Shown piece by piece: positions 16,473 to 24,856 of a stretch of 64,000 bases of DNA. Position numbers and translations under genes: made by a program. This stretch comes from Kovacikia minuta CCNUW1 (lineage in GTDB: Bacteria; Cyanobacteriota; Cyanobacteriia; Leptolyngbyales; Leptolyngbyaceae), in contig NZ_CP083582.1 in assembly GCF_020091585.1 (NCBI RefSeq), forward strand, positions 4,412,536-4,476,535, in the 5' to 3' direction. A model generated the notes under the pieces. That model worked only from the letters and a program-made list of their open reading frames with translations, made no database searches and had not been told where the DNA came from. Numbering within the stretch: position 1 is the first letter of the stretch; each line of letters starts with the position of its first letter.

Positions 16473-17852
16473 CTAACGCATTCTGCCGCCACCGCTACCA
16501 CCGGGAGCGCCACCGCCGCCACCACCGCGACCGCCACCCATGCCCATGCCCGGAAGCATGGAGGGAGTCCTGCCCTGGGGCCGATCGCCTTGGGGGAAGC
16601 TAATCAATACCCGATCGCCCTCCTTCAGTCCAGAGAGAACTACCGTTTTGTCATCTACCGTGACCCCGGTTTTAATCGGGCGAAATTGGCGACGGCGATT
16701 TCCCTGTTCCCTGCTAAATACCAGTACGCCACTGGCCCCATCCTGACGAACGATCGCCACTGTGGGGATGACCAGCACGTTGTTGAGCATCCCTACGTTA
16801 AAGTCCACATGGGTACTCATCCCAGCCCGCAGTAAATTTTGCGGATCGGAGACCGACGTTTTGACCACGAAACTGGTGACGTTCTGAGTCACGGTTGACT
16901 GGGCAGCAACCTGAACGACCTTACCCGTAAACGTTTTACCAGGATAGGCATCCGCCTCAATTTTGACCGATTGCCCAACTTTTATCTGGGAAATATTCGC
17001 CTCAGCGACATTCACATTCACCTGATTAGTAGAGGCCAGTGCCAGAATTGATGAGGATGTCCCAGACGCTACCGTACTGGCGGAGGTAGTTGGTGTCACA
17101 AAGGAGCCGGGGTCTGCATATTTTTGAGTCACAACGCCACTAAACGGCGCCCGAATAATGGTGTCATTAATTTGTGCTTGAACTGTTTGCAGTTGCCCCT
17201 GTGCCGAGACGAGTTGCGCCCGTGCAATGGCAATATCTTCTGGGCGGGAACCTACTCTTTGCAAATCCAGGGCTTGTTGGGATTTTGCGACCTGGGCAGC
17301 CGCCTGATCCCGCGCGGCACGGGAAGTTGTCAGGTCTCGCTGGGCAAGTGCTCCCTCATTAAACAACTGTTGATTTTGTCGGAAGGTTTCTTCGGCTGAC
17401 TGGAGCGCTGCCCGATCGTTTGCCAGTTGGGCGGCTGCCTGCCCAATATCCTGGGAACGATTGCCCGTGATCGCCTTGTCTAAATTTGCTTTGGCATTGG
17501 CAACCTGCCCGTTGGCTTGGGTCTCCTGCCCCCGCAAATCCGACTCATCCATATATGCCAGGATTTGTCCCTTCTGGACGCGATCGCCCTCCTTGACCAG
17601 CAGTTCCTTCAGAATTCCTGAATTCTTCGGGCTGACGTTAATTAATTGAGCGGGTTGCACAGTTCCATTGGCTGAAACTGTCACAGGTAAGTTTTCCCGC
17701 TCCACGGTGGCAGTTTGAACCTGGCGTCTAAGCTCTCTTCGTTGTGCTGTTGTGATTTGGTTGTAGGCTACGTAACCACCCCCAAGCACCAGAGCCAAAA
17801 TGAGTATCCCGGCAGACCACTTGGGTATCCCACTCTTCATCAGGTATTTCAC
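16473..17852 (-). CDS. periplasmic adaptor subunit of tripartite efflux (MacA/HlyD family)
   Basis: A 459-residue membrane-fusion protein. One N-terminal membrane segment (about residues 14-31, W-S-A-G-I-L-I-L-A-L-V-L-G-G-G-Y-V) is followed by a lipoyl-like half-motif (K-E-G-D-R-V-Q-K-G-Q-I-L-A-Y-M-D), a long Gln/Ala-rich coiled-coil hairpin (about 110-215), the second lipoyl half (I-I-R-A-P-F-S-G-V-V-T-Q), a beta-barrel domain, and an unusual Gly-rich, nearly pure G/R/M tail of about 25 residues. It links the inner-membrane ABC permease to an outer-membrane TolC-type channel. It lies 8 bases upstream of the permease gene, so the two are co-transcribed. No outer-membrane channel is encoded nearby. 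Confidence 0.9.
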   Translation of the reverse strand: MKYLMKSGIPKWSAGILILALVLGGGYVAYNQITTAQRRELRRQVQTATVERENLPVTVSANGTVQPAQLINVSPKNSGILKELLVKEGDRVQKGQILAYMDESDLRGQETQANGQVANAKANLDKAITGNRSQDIGQAAAQLANDRAALQSAEETFRQNQQLFNEGALAQRDLTTSRAARDQAAAQVAKSQQALDLQRVGSRPEDIAIARAQLVSAQGQLQTVQAQINDTIIRAPFSGVVTQKYADPGSFVTPTTSASTVASGTSSSILALASTNQVNVNVAEANISQIKVGQSVKIEADAYPGKTFTGKVVQVAAQSTVTQNVTSFVVKTSVSDPQNLLRAGMSTHVDFNVGMLNNVLVIPTVAIVRQDGASGVLVFSREQGNRRRQFRPIKTGVTVDDKTVVLSGLKEGDRVLISFPQGDRPQGRTPSMLPGMGMGGGRGGGGGGAPGGSGGGRMR

Positions 17853-17969
17853 AAGTTTCTCCCCATCCTGACCACCGCTATACCAACTGAGTCTAAGACC
17901 CGTTATGCCTGGGAAAGGTTCAAAAGGAAATAAATATTGCTTTGGGACTAGGAAGGGGGAAGGATAGCT

Positions 17970-18791
17970 TCACAATGAGCTTTCATTCAGAAGGGATTGA
18001 AAGCGCGGGTCGTGGCGAATCCGGTTGAAGTTTGCGTCTGTATTTGCCATTACCCGGCAAAGGTAAGGGCTGAAATGAATTGCCTGCTTCAGATTTTCGA
18101 TCGCCCGCTCGGCGTTTCCTTGCAGCGCATAGCAACAAGCCCTGCCGTACCAGGCATTTGCATTCCTGGACTTTGCCTTCAGGGATTTGTCAAAACTGGT
18201 AAATGCTTCCTCAAATCGATTCAGCTTCGCCAACACCATGCCCCGGTAGTTCCAGGCATAATGACAGCCAGGCTTGATCAACAGTGCATTGTCGAGACTG
18301 GTTAGAGCGTCCTGGAGGCGATGCAGGCAGGTTAATGCTACAGCTCGGTTATACCAGGCTTTGTAGCTGTCAGACTTTAGCTCCAACACCCGATCAAAAC
18401 TGGAAATTGCCTCTTTATAGCGGCAGAGGCTAATCAATGCTTTGCCATGATTCTGCCAGGCCCGATAATCATCGGGTTGGAGCTTCAACGCCTGGTTGAA
18501 ACTACTCAGTGCTTCTTCATAACGGGTCAACTTTGCCAGGGCAATCCCTTTACCCTGAAGGGCCAGGGCATATTTGGGATAAATGGCGAGGGAGCGATCG
18601 AAGCTCTTGATGGCTTCCTCATACTGCCCGGAACTTTCTAGGGCATAACCACGACAACTCCAGGCTTTGTAATCATCAGGGCTAAACGCCAGCACTTTGT
18701 CATAACGGGCAACTGCGCCTTCGTAATGCCCCAGTTCTCTCAGGACGTGCCCCTGACTATAAAAAATCCCCGAATCTTCGCTCTGGCTCAT
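17970..18791 (-). CDS. TPR repeat protein
   Basis: A 273-residue protein made of about seven tetratricopeptide repeats with the cyanobacterial pattern 'A-W-x-x-x-G-x-A-L-x-x-L-x-x-Y-E-E-A-I-x-S-F-D-x-x-L'. There is no signal peptide, membrane segment or catalytic domain. The last repeat is followed by a conserved end (R-V-M-A-N-T-D-A-N-F-N-R-I-R-H-D-P-R-F-Q-S-L-L) that also occurs, changed, in the two neighbouring TPR proteins. TPRs mediate protein-protein contacts; the partner is unknown. It is the last of four TPR paralogues on this strand and is closest to the gene at 20179. Confidence 0.87.
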   Translation of the reverse strand: MSQSEDSGIFYSQGHVLRELGHYEGAVARYDKVLAFSPDDYKAWSCRGYALESSGQYEEAIKSFDRSLAIYPKYALALQGKGIALAKLTRYEEALSSFNQALKLQPDDYRAWQNHGKALISLCRYKEAISSFDRVLELKSDSYKAWYNRAVALTCLHRLQDALTSLDNALLIKPGCHYAWNYRGMVLAKLNRFEEAFTSFDKSLKAKSRNANAWYGRACCYALQGNAERAIENLKQAIHFSPYLCRVMANTDANFNRIRHDPRFQSLLNESSL

Positions 18792-19072
18792 AGAAAATGC
18801 AACCGACTAAAAGCAGCGTTCAGAATGACTGTATTATGCTCCTTAGACGCACTTTCAATCGCATCGGTTGCAACCAGTTTATTCAAGGAGTAGGGGGCAG
18901 GTAGAAAAGGATGGAGAAGGATTCAGGATAAAGAATAACAAAGAAAGCCGAAGGCAGCAGGGAATAGGTGATAAGTCATAAGGGCAGGGGCGGTAGGTCG
19001 GGAAAGGATCAAGAGCCAAAACTTTTGTCCCTCATCCCTCATCCTTCCCTCTCCATCGCCCCTCCCCCTTTA
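18792..19072. other. spacer between TPR genes
   Basis: About 280 bases with purine-rich low-complexity stretches (GGATGGAGAAGGATTCAGG around 18899) and CATCCCTCATCC repeats near 19028. No gene is supported. Confidence 0.5.
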
Positions 19073-19906
19073 TTACTTCATCACCTTTTGCTCATCAATC
19101 AGGGCTAAGAACCGTTTGTCCTGGCGGAGCGCGTCAAAGTCTGAGTTGGTTTTGGCAATCTCTCGATACTCGTCTGGACCTAATTCAACGGCTCGTTGCA
19201 AGTTCTCAAAGGCGCGGTCAAAATCTCCCTGGAGAGCATAACAGCACGCTTTGTTATAGAGCGTGTTGGGATTGTTGGGTTGGAGTTCTAGCGCTTTGTC
19301 ATAGCTTGTAATGGCGTCTTCTAATTGCCCCAATCGATACAGGGTGTTTCCCCGGTTCGTCCAGGCTTCCTCGAAGTAGGGGTTAAACTCCAACGCTTTA
19401 TCGTAGCTGGCGATGACTTTATTGAGTTGGCTCAGCTTTCGCAACGCCAGTGCCCGGTTATACCATGCCCAGTAGTAGTCCGGCTTGAACTCAATTGCCC
19501 GATCGTAGCTGATCACGGCTTCGTCGTAACGTTCCAGGTTGCGCAACGAAATGCCCCGGTTATACCACGCCCAGTAGTAGTTAGGTCTAAACTTAATCGC
19601 CTGATCGTAGCTGGCAACGGCTTCTTCATAGCGGCAGAGATCATCTAATGCACTGCCTCGATTATTCCAGGCTTCTGGAAAGCCTGGCTCATAGGATAAT
19701 GCCTCGTCGTAGCTGGCGATCGCCTCCTCGTAGCGCCCCGAATGATACAGTGCATTTCCCCGGTTATACCAGGCATCGGGGTAGTCTGACTGAATTTGTA
19801 GGGCGCGATCGTAGCTATGGATAGCGGCGGCGTAATCCTTTTGCTTATTCAGATAAAGCCCTTTTTGAAAGAAGAAGGTAACTTCCATATCTTGAGCGTG
19901 GCTCAT
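19073..19906 (-). CDS. TPR repeat protein
   Basis: A 277-residue protein with about seven TPR units of the type 'N-R-G-x-A-L-x-x-L-x-R-Y-E-E-A-V-A-S-Y-D-x-A-I-x-F-x-P'. I place the start at the ATG at 19906 (M-S-H-A-Q-D-M-E-V). An in-frame extension to 20089 would only translate low-complexity TCCTTCATCC-type repeats into Pro/Ser/Leu-rich sequence. The C-terminal tail is E-I-A-K-T-N-S-D-F-D-A-L-R-Q-D-K-R-F, related to those of the two flanking paralogues. Function is unknown beyond likely protein binding. Confidence 0.85.
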   Translation of the reverse strand: MSHAQDMEVTFFFQKGLYLNKQKDYAAAIHSYDRALQIQSDYPDAWYNRGNALYHSGRYEEAIASYDEALSYEPGFPEAWNNRGSALDDLCRYEEAVASYDQAIKFRPNYYWAWYNRGISLRNLERYDEAVISYDRAIEFKPDYYWAWYNRALALRKLSQLNKVIASYDKALEFNPYFEEAWTNRGNTLYRLGQLEDAITSYDKALELQPNNPNTLYNKACCYALQGDFDRAFENLQRAVELGPDEYREIAKTNSDFDALRQDKRFLALIDEQKVMK

Positions 19907-20089
19907 AGACTCTAGCTTCTCAGTGAGGTTAATGAGGGTAACAAGATTAAGGTGCCCAGAATTGATCGGGAGGGAACAGGGAAGAGGGAGGGATGAGGGA
20001 TGAGGGCTGAATGGTAGGGGAGAGAAAAGGATGAAGGATGAAGGATAAAGGATTAAAGGAGGCAGGGTCAGGAGGACAGGAGCCATCAT

Positions 20090-20150
20090 TCAAAACTCAA
20101 AACTCAAAACTTAAAACTCAAAACTTAAAACTCAAAACTTCCCCATCTCC
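20090..20150. repeat. CAAAACTC/TAAAACT heptamer repeat
   Basis: About eight units of TCAAAAC or TTAAAAC stand in tandem directly upstream of one TPR gene and downstream of the next. The 7-base period matches the other heptamer repeats in the window. Confidence 0.85.
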
Positions 20151-20178
20151 TTACCCCATCTCCTCACTCCTCACTTCT

Positions 20179-20997
20179 TCACCCTCGTCGTTGTAGCAGG
20201 GTTTGAAGCTGCGGGTTGGGTAGAATTTGACTGAAATGGGAATCAATTTTTGCCAAAGCGCGGTATAAGGTTGGTTTGAGTTTGATCGCACGTTGGAGGT
20301 AGTTGAGTGCGAGGTCAACTTCGCCCCAGAGAGCGTAGCAGCGGGCTTTGCTGTACCAGGCATCGGGGTTGTTGGGTTTGCACTTGAGGGAGTAATCGAA
20401 GCTGGCGATCGCCTCCTCGTAGCGTTTCAGTTTGATCAAAATCGTTCCTCTGTAGTTCCAGGCATAGTAGCAGTTGGGGTTAATCTTTAATGTTTGGTCG
20501 AGGCTAACAATGGCTTCTTGTAGGTCACCTAAATTTACCAATGCTCTGCTGCGGCTATACCAGGCTTTGTAGTGGTCGGGGGCGGCTTCAATCACCCGGT
20601 TGAAACATATTACAGCTTCTTCGTAACGTTCTAACTGGGTGAGCGCGCGCCCCTGATTGTAGCGGGCTTTGAGGTCAGACGGGTTTAGTTTTAGCGTTCG
20701 ATCAAAACTGGCAAGTGCTTCTTCATAGCGTCCTAATTTTGCCAGGGAAACTCCCTTCCCATGCCAGGCGAGGACAAATTCAGGATGGATTTTCAAAGCT
20801 TGATCGAAGCTGGCGAGAGATTCCTGATAGCGCCCCAGTTGTTCGAGGGCATAGCCACGGTAGCTCCATACCTCATAAAGATCGGATTGCACTGCTAGCA
20901 CTTTGTCATAGCCTGCGATCGCCCCTTCATAATGTCCCAAACTATACAGATTGTTTCCATGACTATACCAGGCGGCAGAGTCCAAGTTGTAATTCAT
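20179..20997 (-). CDS. TPR repeat protein
   Basis: A 272-residue protein of about seven TPR units. It has the same order and nearly the same wording as the protein at 17970-18791: both have an opening G-H-Y-E-G-A-(I/V)-A-x-Y-D-K-V-L-A and a near-identical middle repeat with C-Y-A-W-N-Y-R-G. The two are recent duplicates within the cluster. The tail is R-A-L-A-K-I-D-S-H-F-S-Q-I-L-P-N-P. There is no membrane or enzymatic domain. Confidence 0.87.
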   Translation of the reverse strand: MNYNLDSAAWYSHGNNLYSLGHYEGAIAGYDKVLAVQSDLYEVWSYRGYALEQLGRYQESLASFDQALKIHPEFVLAWHGKGVSLAKLGRYEEALASFDRTLKLNPSDLKARYNQGRALTQLERYEEAVICFNRVIEAAPDHYKAWYSRSRALVNLGDLQEAIVSLDQTLKINPNCYYAWNYRGTILIKLKRYEEAIASFDYSLKCKPNNPDAWYSKARCYALWGEVDLALNYLQRAIKLKPTLYRALAKIDSHFSQILPNPQLQTLLQRRG

Positions 20998-21373
20998 AGA
21001 GAACTCAAGCCTCAGATTTCTGTTAACCCTGACACCCCAGTTAAAGTAGGCTGTAAGACGACTATTACTGTGTCGGGTTGGGGTCTTTTTCTAGCATTGC
21101 CTAAAATTTGGACAACTATCTGAAGATTGCTTGAACTCTATTCAAAGAGACGATGAAAAAAAGTAGGTGTCAGGTGTCAGGCGTTATACCCATTTGAGTT
21201 GAAAACGCGACAGATCGGGTAGGGGCGTTTGGCCAAACGCCCCTACGGGATGTTGATGTGCCACGAAGACTATTTAATTTGGTGTTAGGTATCAGGGGTG
21301 GAACAAGCCTAGCCGATTCCGGATTAACAATTCATAATTCAAAATTCGTAATTCATCATTTCCCCCTGTCTGC
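20998..21373. other. spacer with a perfect 28-bp palindrome
   Basis: A 376-base gap with no supported gene. It contains heptamer-like GTAGGTGTCAGGTGTCAGG near 21163 and the palindrome described at 21219-21246. Near 21325-21360, AATTCATAATTCAAAATTCG-like 8-10-base repeats occur. Confidence 0.6.
21219..21246. repeat. perfect palindrome GTAGGGGCGTTTGG + complement
   Basis: The 14-base half GTAGGGGCGTTTGG is followed at once by its exact complement. Palindromes with GTAGGGGCG ends are a dispersed intergenic repeat in cyanobacterial genomes. A cloverleaf or hairpin would form in RNA or single-stranded DNA. No T-run follows, so I do not call it a terminator. Confidence 0.85.
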
Positions 21374-22765
21374 TTAAGTTTCAGCCCTGGAGTTGAAGGG
21401 TTCCATATTTGGAGAGAAGTAATTAGGGAGGGGGTCTAGTTCGTCCCGTTCTTCGGCAATTTCGTGTTTGCCTTCGAACCGTTCTAGGGCAAGGTTGCGA
21501 CGGCTGAGGGCGTCCGGAAAGTTGGGCTTAATCGCCAGGGCTTTATCGTAGCTGGCAACGGCTGATTCGTAATCTCCCAGGTGAGTCAGGGCTGCCCCCC
21601 GGCTATACCATGCTGGGTAGTAGTTAGGGTTGACTTGCAAGGCGCGATCGTAGCTGGCGATCGCGGCTTCGTTCTGCCCCATGTGACCCAGGGCTAACCC
21701 CCGACGGTACCAGGCTTCGTAGAGGTCTGGAATAAACTGGACAGCTTTGTCGTAGCTTTCAATGGCTTCTTCGTAACGCCCTAGCTTACGGAGGGCAGTT
21801 CCTCGGCTATACCAGGCTTTAGCAAAACTAGGGTTTAATTCAATTGCCCGGTTATAGCTGGTCAAGGCTTCTTCATAACGACCAGATTTATGTAAGGCGC
21901 AGCCCCAGTTATACCAGGCTTCCCGCAGGTTGGGTTTCAACTCTAACGCTTGCTGATAGCTGGCGATCGCCTCATCGTAGTGTCCCAGGGTTACGAGGGC
22001 ATTGCCCCGGTTATACCAGGCTTCGTAAAGGGTGGAGTTCAGTTGCAAGGCTTTGTCGTAGCAATGAATGGCTTCTTCCTGACGCCCTAGTTTATGTAAC
22101 ACGTTCCCCCGGTTATACCAGGCTCCATACCAGTCTGGTTTAACATCGAGAATTCGGTCGTAGCTGAGCAGGGCTTCCTGGTAGCGATGAAGCTGGCTGA
22201 GGACACTCGCACGGTTGTACCAGGCATTTGAGTAATGGGGTCTAAACTGGATGGCTTTGTCGTAACTGGCGATTGCGGCTTCGTGACGCCCCAATTTGGA
22301 CAACATAATGCCCCGGTTATACCAGCATTTTGAGTACTCCGGGTCTAATTCTACGGTCTTGTCATAGCTGCTAAGCGCTTCTTCGTAGTAACCCGCTTTT
22401 TCCAGGGCGTTGCCCCGGTTATACCAGGCTTGATGGAAATCTGGGTTCAGTTGTACTGCCCGATCGTAACTGGCGATTGCTGCGTCATAGCTGCCCAGAT
22501 TAAACAATGTCATGCCCCGGCTATTCCATACCTCCGGGTAGTCTGGTTTCAGGTCAATGGCATGGTTCAAGTTGGTCAATGCATCTTCATAGCGACCAAG
22601 CTCAAACAGGGCAACGCCCCGGTAATACCAGGAACGGTAACTGTCAGGACGGAGTTGTAGCGATCGGTCAAAATTAATAATGGCATCTTCAAAGGCTCCT
22701 GCTTGACTGAGTTGCCATCCTTGCTGTTGAAAGAAATCATCGTCTGAATCTAAAAGCTGAGGCAT
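21374..22765 (-). CDS. TPR repeat protein, about 13 repeats
   Basis: A 463-residue protein consisting of about twelve to thirteen highly regular 34-residue TPR units (for example N-R-G-N-A-L-x-x-L-G-x-x-x-E-A-I-x-x-Y-D-K-A-L). It starts with M-P-Q-L-L-D-S-D-D-D-F-F-Q-Q-Q-G. Repeats are so similar that expansion by internal duplication is likely. The final unit (F-P-D-A-L-S-R-R-N-L-A-L-E-R) is followed by an acidic tail without the conserved end found in the other three paralogues. It is the first and longest member of the four-gene TPR cluster. Confidence 0.88.
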   Translation of the reverse strand: MPQLLDSDDDFFQQQGWQLSQAGAFEDAIINFDRSLQLRPDSYRSWYYRGVALFELGRYEDALTNLNHAIDLKPDYPEVWNSRGMTLFNLGSYDAAIASYDRAVQLNPDFHQAWYNRGNALEKAGYYEEALSSYDKTVELDPEYSKCWYNRGIMLSKLGRHEAAIASYDKAIQFRPHYSNAWYNRASVLSQLHRYQEALLSYDRILDVKPDWYGAWYNRGNVLHKLGRQEEAIHCYDKALQLNSTLYEAWYNRGNALVTLGHYDEAIASYQQALELKPNLREAWYNWGCALHKSGRYEEALTSYNRAIELNPSFAKAWYSRGTALRKLGRYEEAIESYDKAVQFIPDLYEAWYRRGLALGHMGQNEAAIASYDRALQVNPNYYPAWYSRGAALTHLGDYESAVASYDKALAIKPNFPDALSRRNLALERFEGKHEIAEERDELDPLPNYFSPNMEPFNSRAET

Positions 22766-23399
22766 GACATTCAGTGGCTGAACAGAGTGACTGCTCCATT
22801 TTATGAAGCAAGCTAATAGGTGCGAAGTCTCTCAAAGAAAAGGGGAGCGAACAAACGGACAAGGCTTTCTTGGTGGAATAGACTGATAGAGCCAATCAAA
22901 ATGAGGTATTCGACAATTTAAGCTGGAGCCAGAAGACAGAATCCTAATCAGTTGTAATTCCTTTCATAAGAATGTCTCATCATATCTTAACTATCTGGCA
23001 GAATCTAACTCGGAAGTTGTCATCATAAATGCTGTTCATGCGCTATATAAACTATAAAGAAATATGTACCTTCCTGGAGGGTGTAGTGACCGGGGCAATT
23101 CTTTATCAAAAAAACAAATTACTCCTACAACGGTTGTTCCTAAGAAAAATTGTGTGGTTGGTGATAAACCCCTACAGTTAAGAGCGATCTGTCTGGCATT
23201 CTCCTTAAACTGTGGATAGCTTCGGCTTCTAAACTTAACAAATTTATCAGTTGGAGCATTGAAGCCGATCGTTTTTCCAATGATGGGGTTTCAATAATGG
23301 GGAGATGCGTAGTTTCATAAACCAGGGAGAGCTATTCGTTCGCTGGGAATCCGCTGTAGACGCTCTTATCTTCACTTTTTTTCTAGAGATACAAGGCAG
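22766..23399. other. 634-base intergenic region, divergent promoters
   Basis: No open frame here has a credible product. The region lies between a TPR gene (leftward) and the acyltransferase (rightward), so it should contain both promoters. A TATATAAACTATAAAG stretch at about 23044-23059 could be a -10 area. I see no strong inverted repeat or recognisable riboswitch. Confidence 0.5.
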
Positions 23400-24827
23400 A
23401 TGGCCACCAACAGGGTTTTTCGATCGCAGCGCTTAGGCTGGTTAGAGGGCATACGGATTTTTGGAGTAGTTTCGCTATTGCTCTATCACGCTCAGCTTTT
23501 GTTTACCGGTTACGCCTATACCCCTCAACCAACGGGCTTACTTGATAATTTGCAGCGGTTAGTTGCCCCGGTCGAAGCTTTCCCTGACCGGGGTTTACTG
23601 TTCCACTTTTTAAGTATTCCACCCTGGTTTGGGTTTCAGTTTATTGATGTATTTGTTTTAATTAGTGGCTTTAGTTTTGTGCTTTCCCAGCAAGGACGGG
23701 CTTTGAAGGTCGCCGACTTTCTAAAGCTGAGAATGCTGAGAATTTTGTTCCCTTTTTGGACTGTTGCCTGGTTATCGTGCCCAATTTTATGGGCCATTGG
23801 AGTAGCAACCCAGACGGATACGCCTGGGGCATGGCAGTTATTTCATGGGATTGCTTTCCCGCTGATATTTGACTATAGCGGAGAAGCGCTGCGATCGATC
23901 AGCGAAACCTGGGGATTCATGCCGCTGATTCTTAGCTTTGCGCTGATCTCCCCATTGCTTTGGTATCTGTTGCAACGATGGGGCACAACCAATCTGCTTT
24001 TGGTTTGTACTTTTCTGACCGTTGGATATCGGTACTTAATTATTTATCAATTTGATGCATCCCCAACCTACGTTTTGATGGAGGGTTCTCGTAACTGGCA
24101 GCCCTTTCTTTTGTTTTTCTCTCAGCTCAGCACATTTGCGCTGGGGATGGTTGTTGCCCACCTGTATTGCAAAGGAAAAGGGCCGATCTTCTGGCAAGCC
24201 AAACGTGCCTTTTTAATGGGTATTTCAATCTATCTGGTGGGGTTTGTTTGTCAGTTCTACCGCTGGGGTTGGGTTGTTGCGGATTTGCTGTTACCTGTGG
24301 GTATTTTCCTCTGCTGTCTGGTTATCTTTCGAACGATCGCACACCAAAGCTCGCTGGAGTTTTTATTGATTGGTTTGGGCACCCATAGCTACAGCTATTT
24401 CCTGATTTCCAGCCTGGTGGTAGATAGCGTAATCAAGCTAGTTGTCCAAAATAATGCTCCCCTTTACGTACTTCTGCTGCCAGTGATGATCATTGGCACA
24501 TTGATTTTCGCTGTTTTGGCAGATTATTGCACCCCAGGGGTGCAACGGCTGCTGAGCGGTTTGCTGAATGATATGGATTATGTGCTGATGCGTGTTCCTG
24601 TAATTCGACGCCGAGCCTGGGTTCCCCAGGTTGGTGATGAGGTGATTTATCACGGCGAAGTTGGCTGGACAGTTTTGAAGGTAGAAGTTCTTCTAGATGA
24701 GCGAGAGTTTTTGTTGTGCCAGTTGGGAAATGGACAACGATCGCTGTGGGTTAACGAAGATGACCTGGAACCTGCCGGAAATGCTTACCACAAAAGGGAA
24801 GCTAATAAAGACTCTGCCTTTTTTTAA
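23400..24827 (+). CDS. acyltransferase-3-like membrane protein with C-terminal soluble domain
   Basis: A 475-residue protein with about ten membrane helices. The first segment has the acyltransferase-3 style opening R-L-G-W-L-E-G-I-R-I-F-G-V-V-S-L-L-L-Y-H, with the usual His, and later D-V-F-V-L-I-S-G-F-S-F-V-L and L-K-L-R-M-L-R-I-L-F-P-F-W, both typical of membrane acyltransferases that modify surface sugars. After the last helix comes a soluble segment of about 75 residues (P-Q-V-G-D-E-V-I-Y-H-G-E-V-G-W-T-V-L-K-V) that looks like a small beta-barrel fold and is not a standard part of the family. The gene for a glycosyltransferase follows after 29 bases, so the pair probably builds and acylates a cell-surface glycan. 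Confidence 0.8.
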   Translation: MATNRVFRSQRLGWLEGIRIFGVVSLLLYHAQLLFTGYAYTPQPTGLLDNLQRLVAPVEAFPDRGLLFHFLSIPPWFGFQFIDVFVLISGFSFVLSQQGRALKVADFLKLRMLRILFPFWTVAWLSCPILWAIGVATQTDTPGAWQLFHGIAFPLIFDYSGEALRSISETWGFMPLILSFALISPLLWYLLQRWGTTNLLLVCTFLTVGYRYLIIYQFDASPTYVLMEGSRNWQPFLLFFSQLSTFALGMVVAHLYCKGKGPIFWQAKRAFLMGISIYLVGFVCQFYRWGWVVADLLLPVGIFLCCLVIFRTIAHQSSLEFLLIGLGTHSYSYFLISSLVVDSVIKLVVQNNAPLYVLLLPVMIIGTLIFAVLADYCTPGVQRLLSGLLNDMDYVLMRVPVIRRRAWVPQVGDEVIYHGEVGWTVLKVEVLLDEREFLLCQLGNGQRSLWVNEDDLEPAGNAYHKREANKDSAFF

Positions 24828-24856
24828 ACTGTGGTGTAAGTTGTCTGTGGGTAAAG

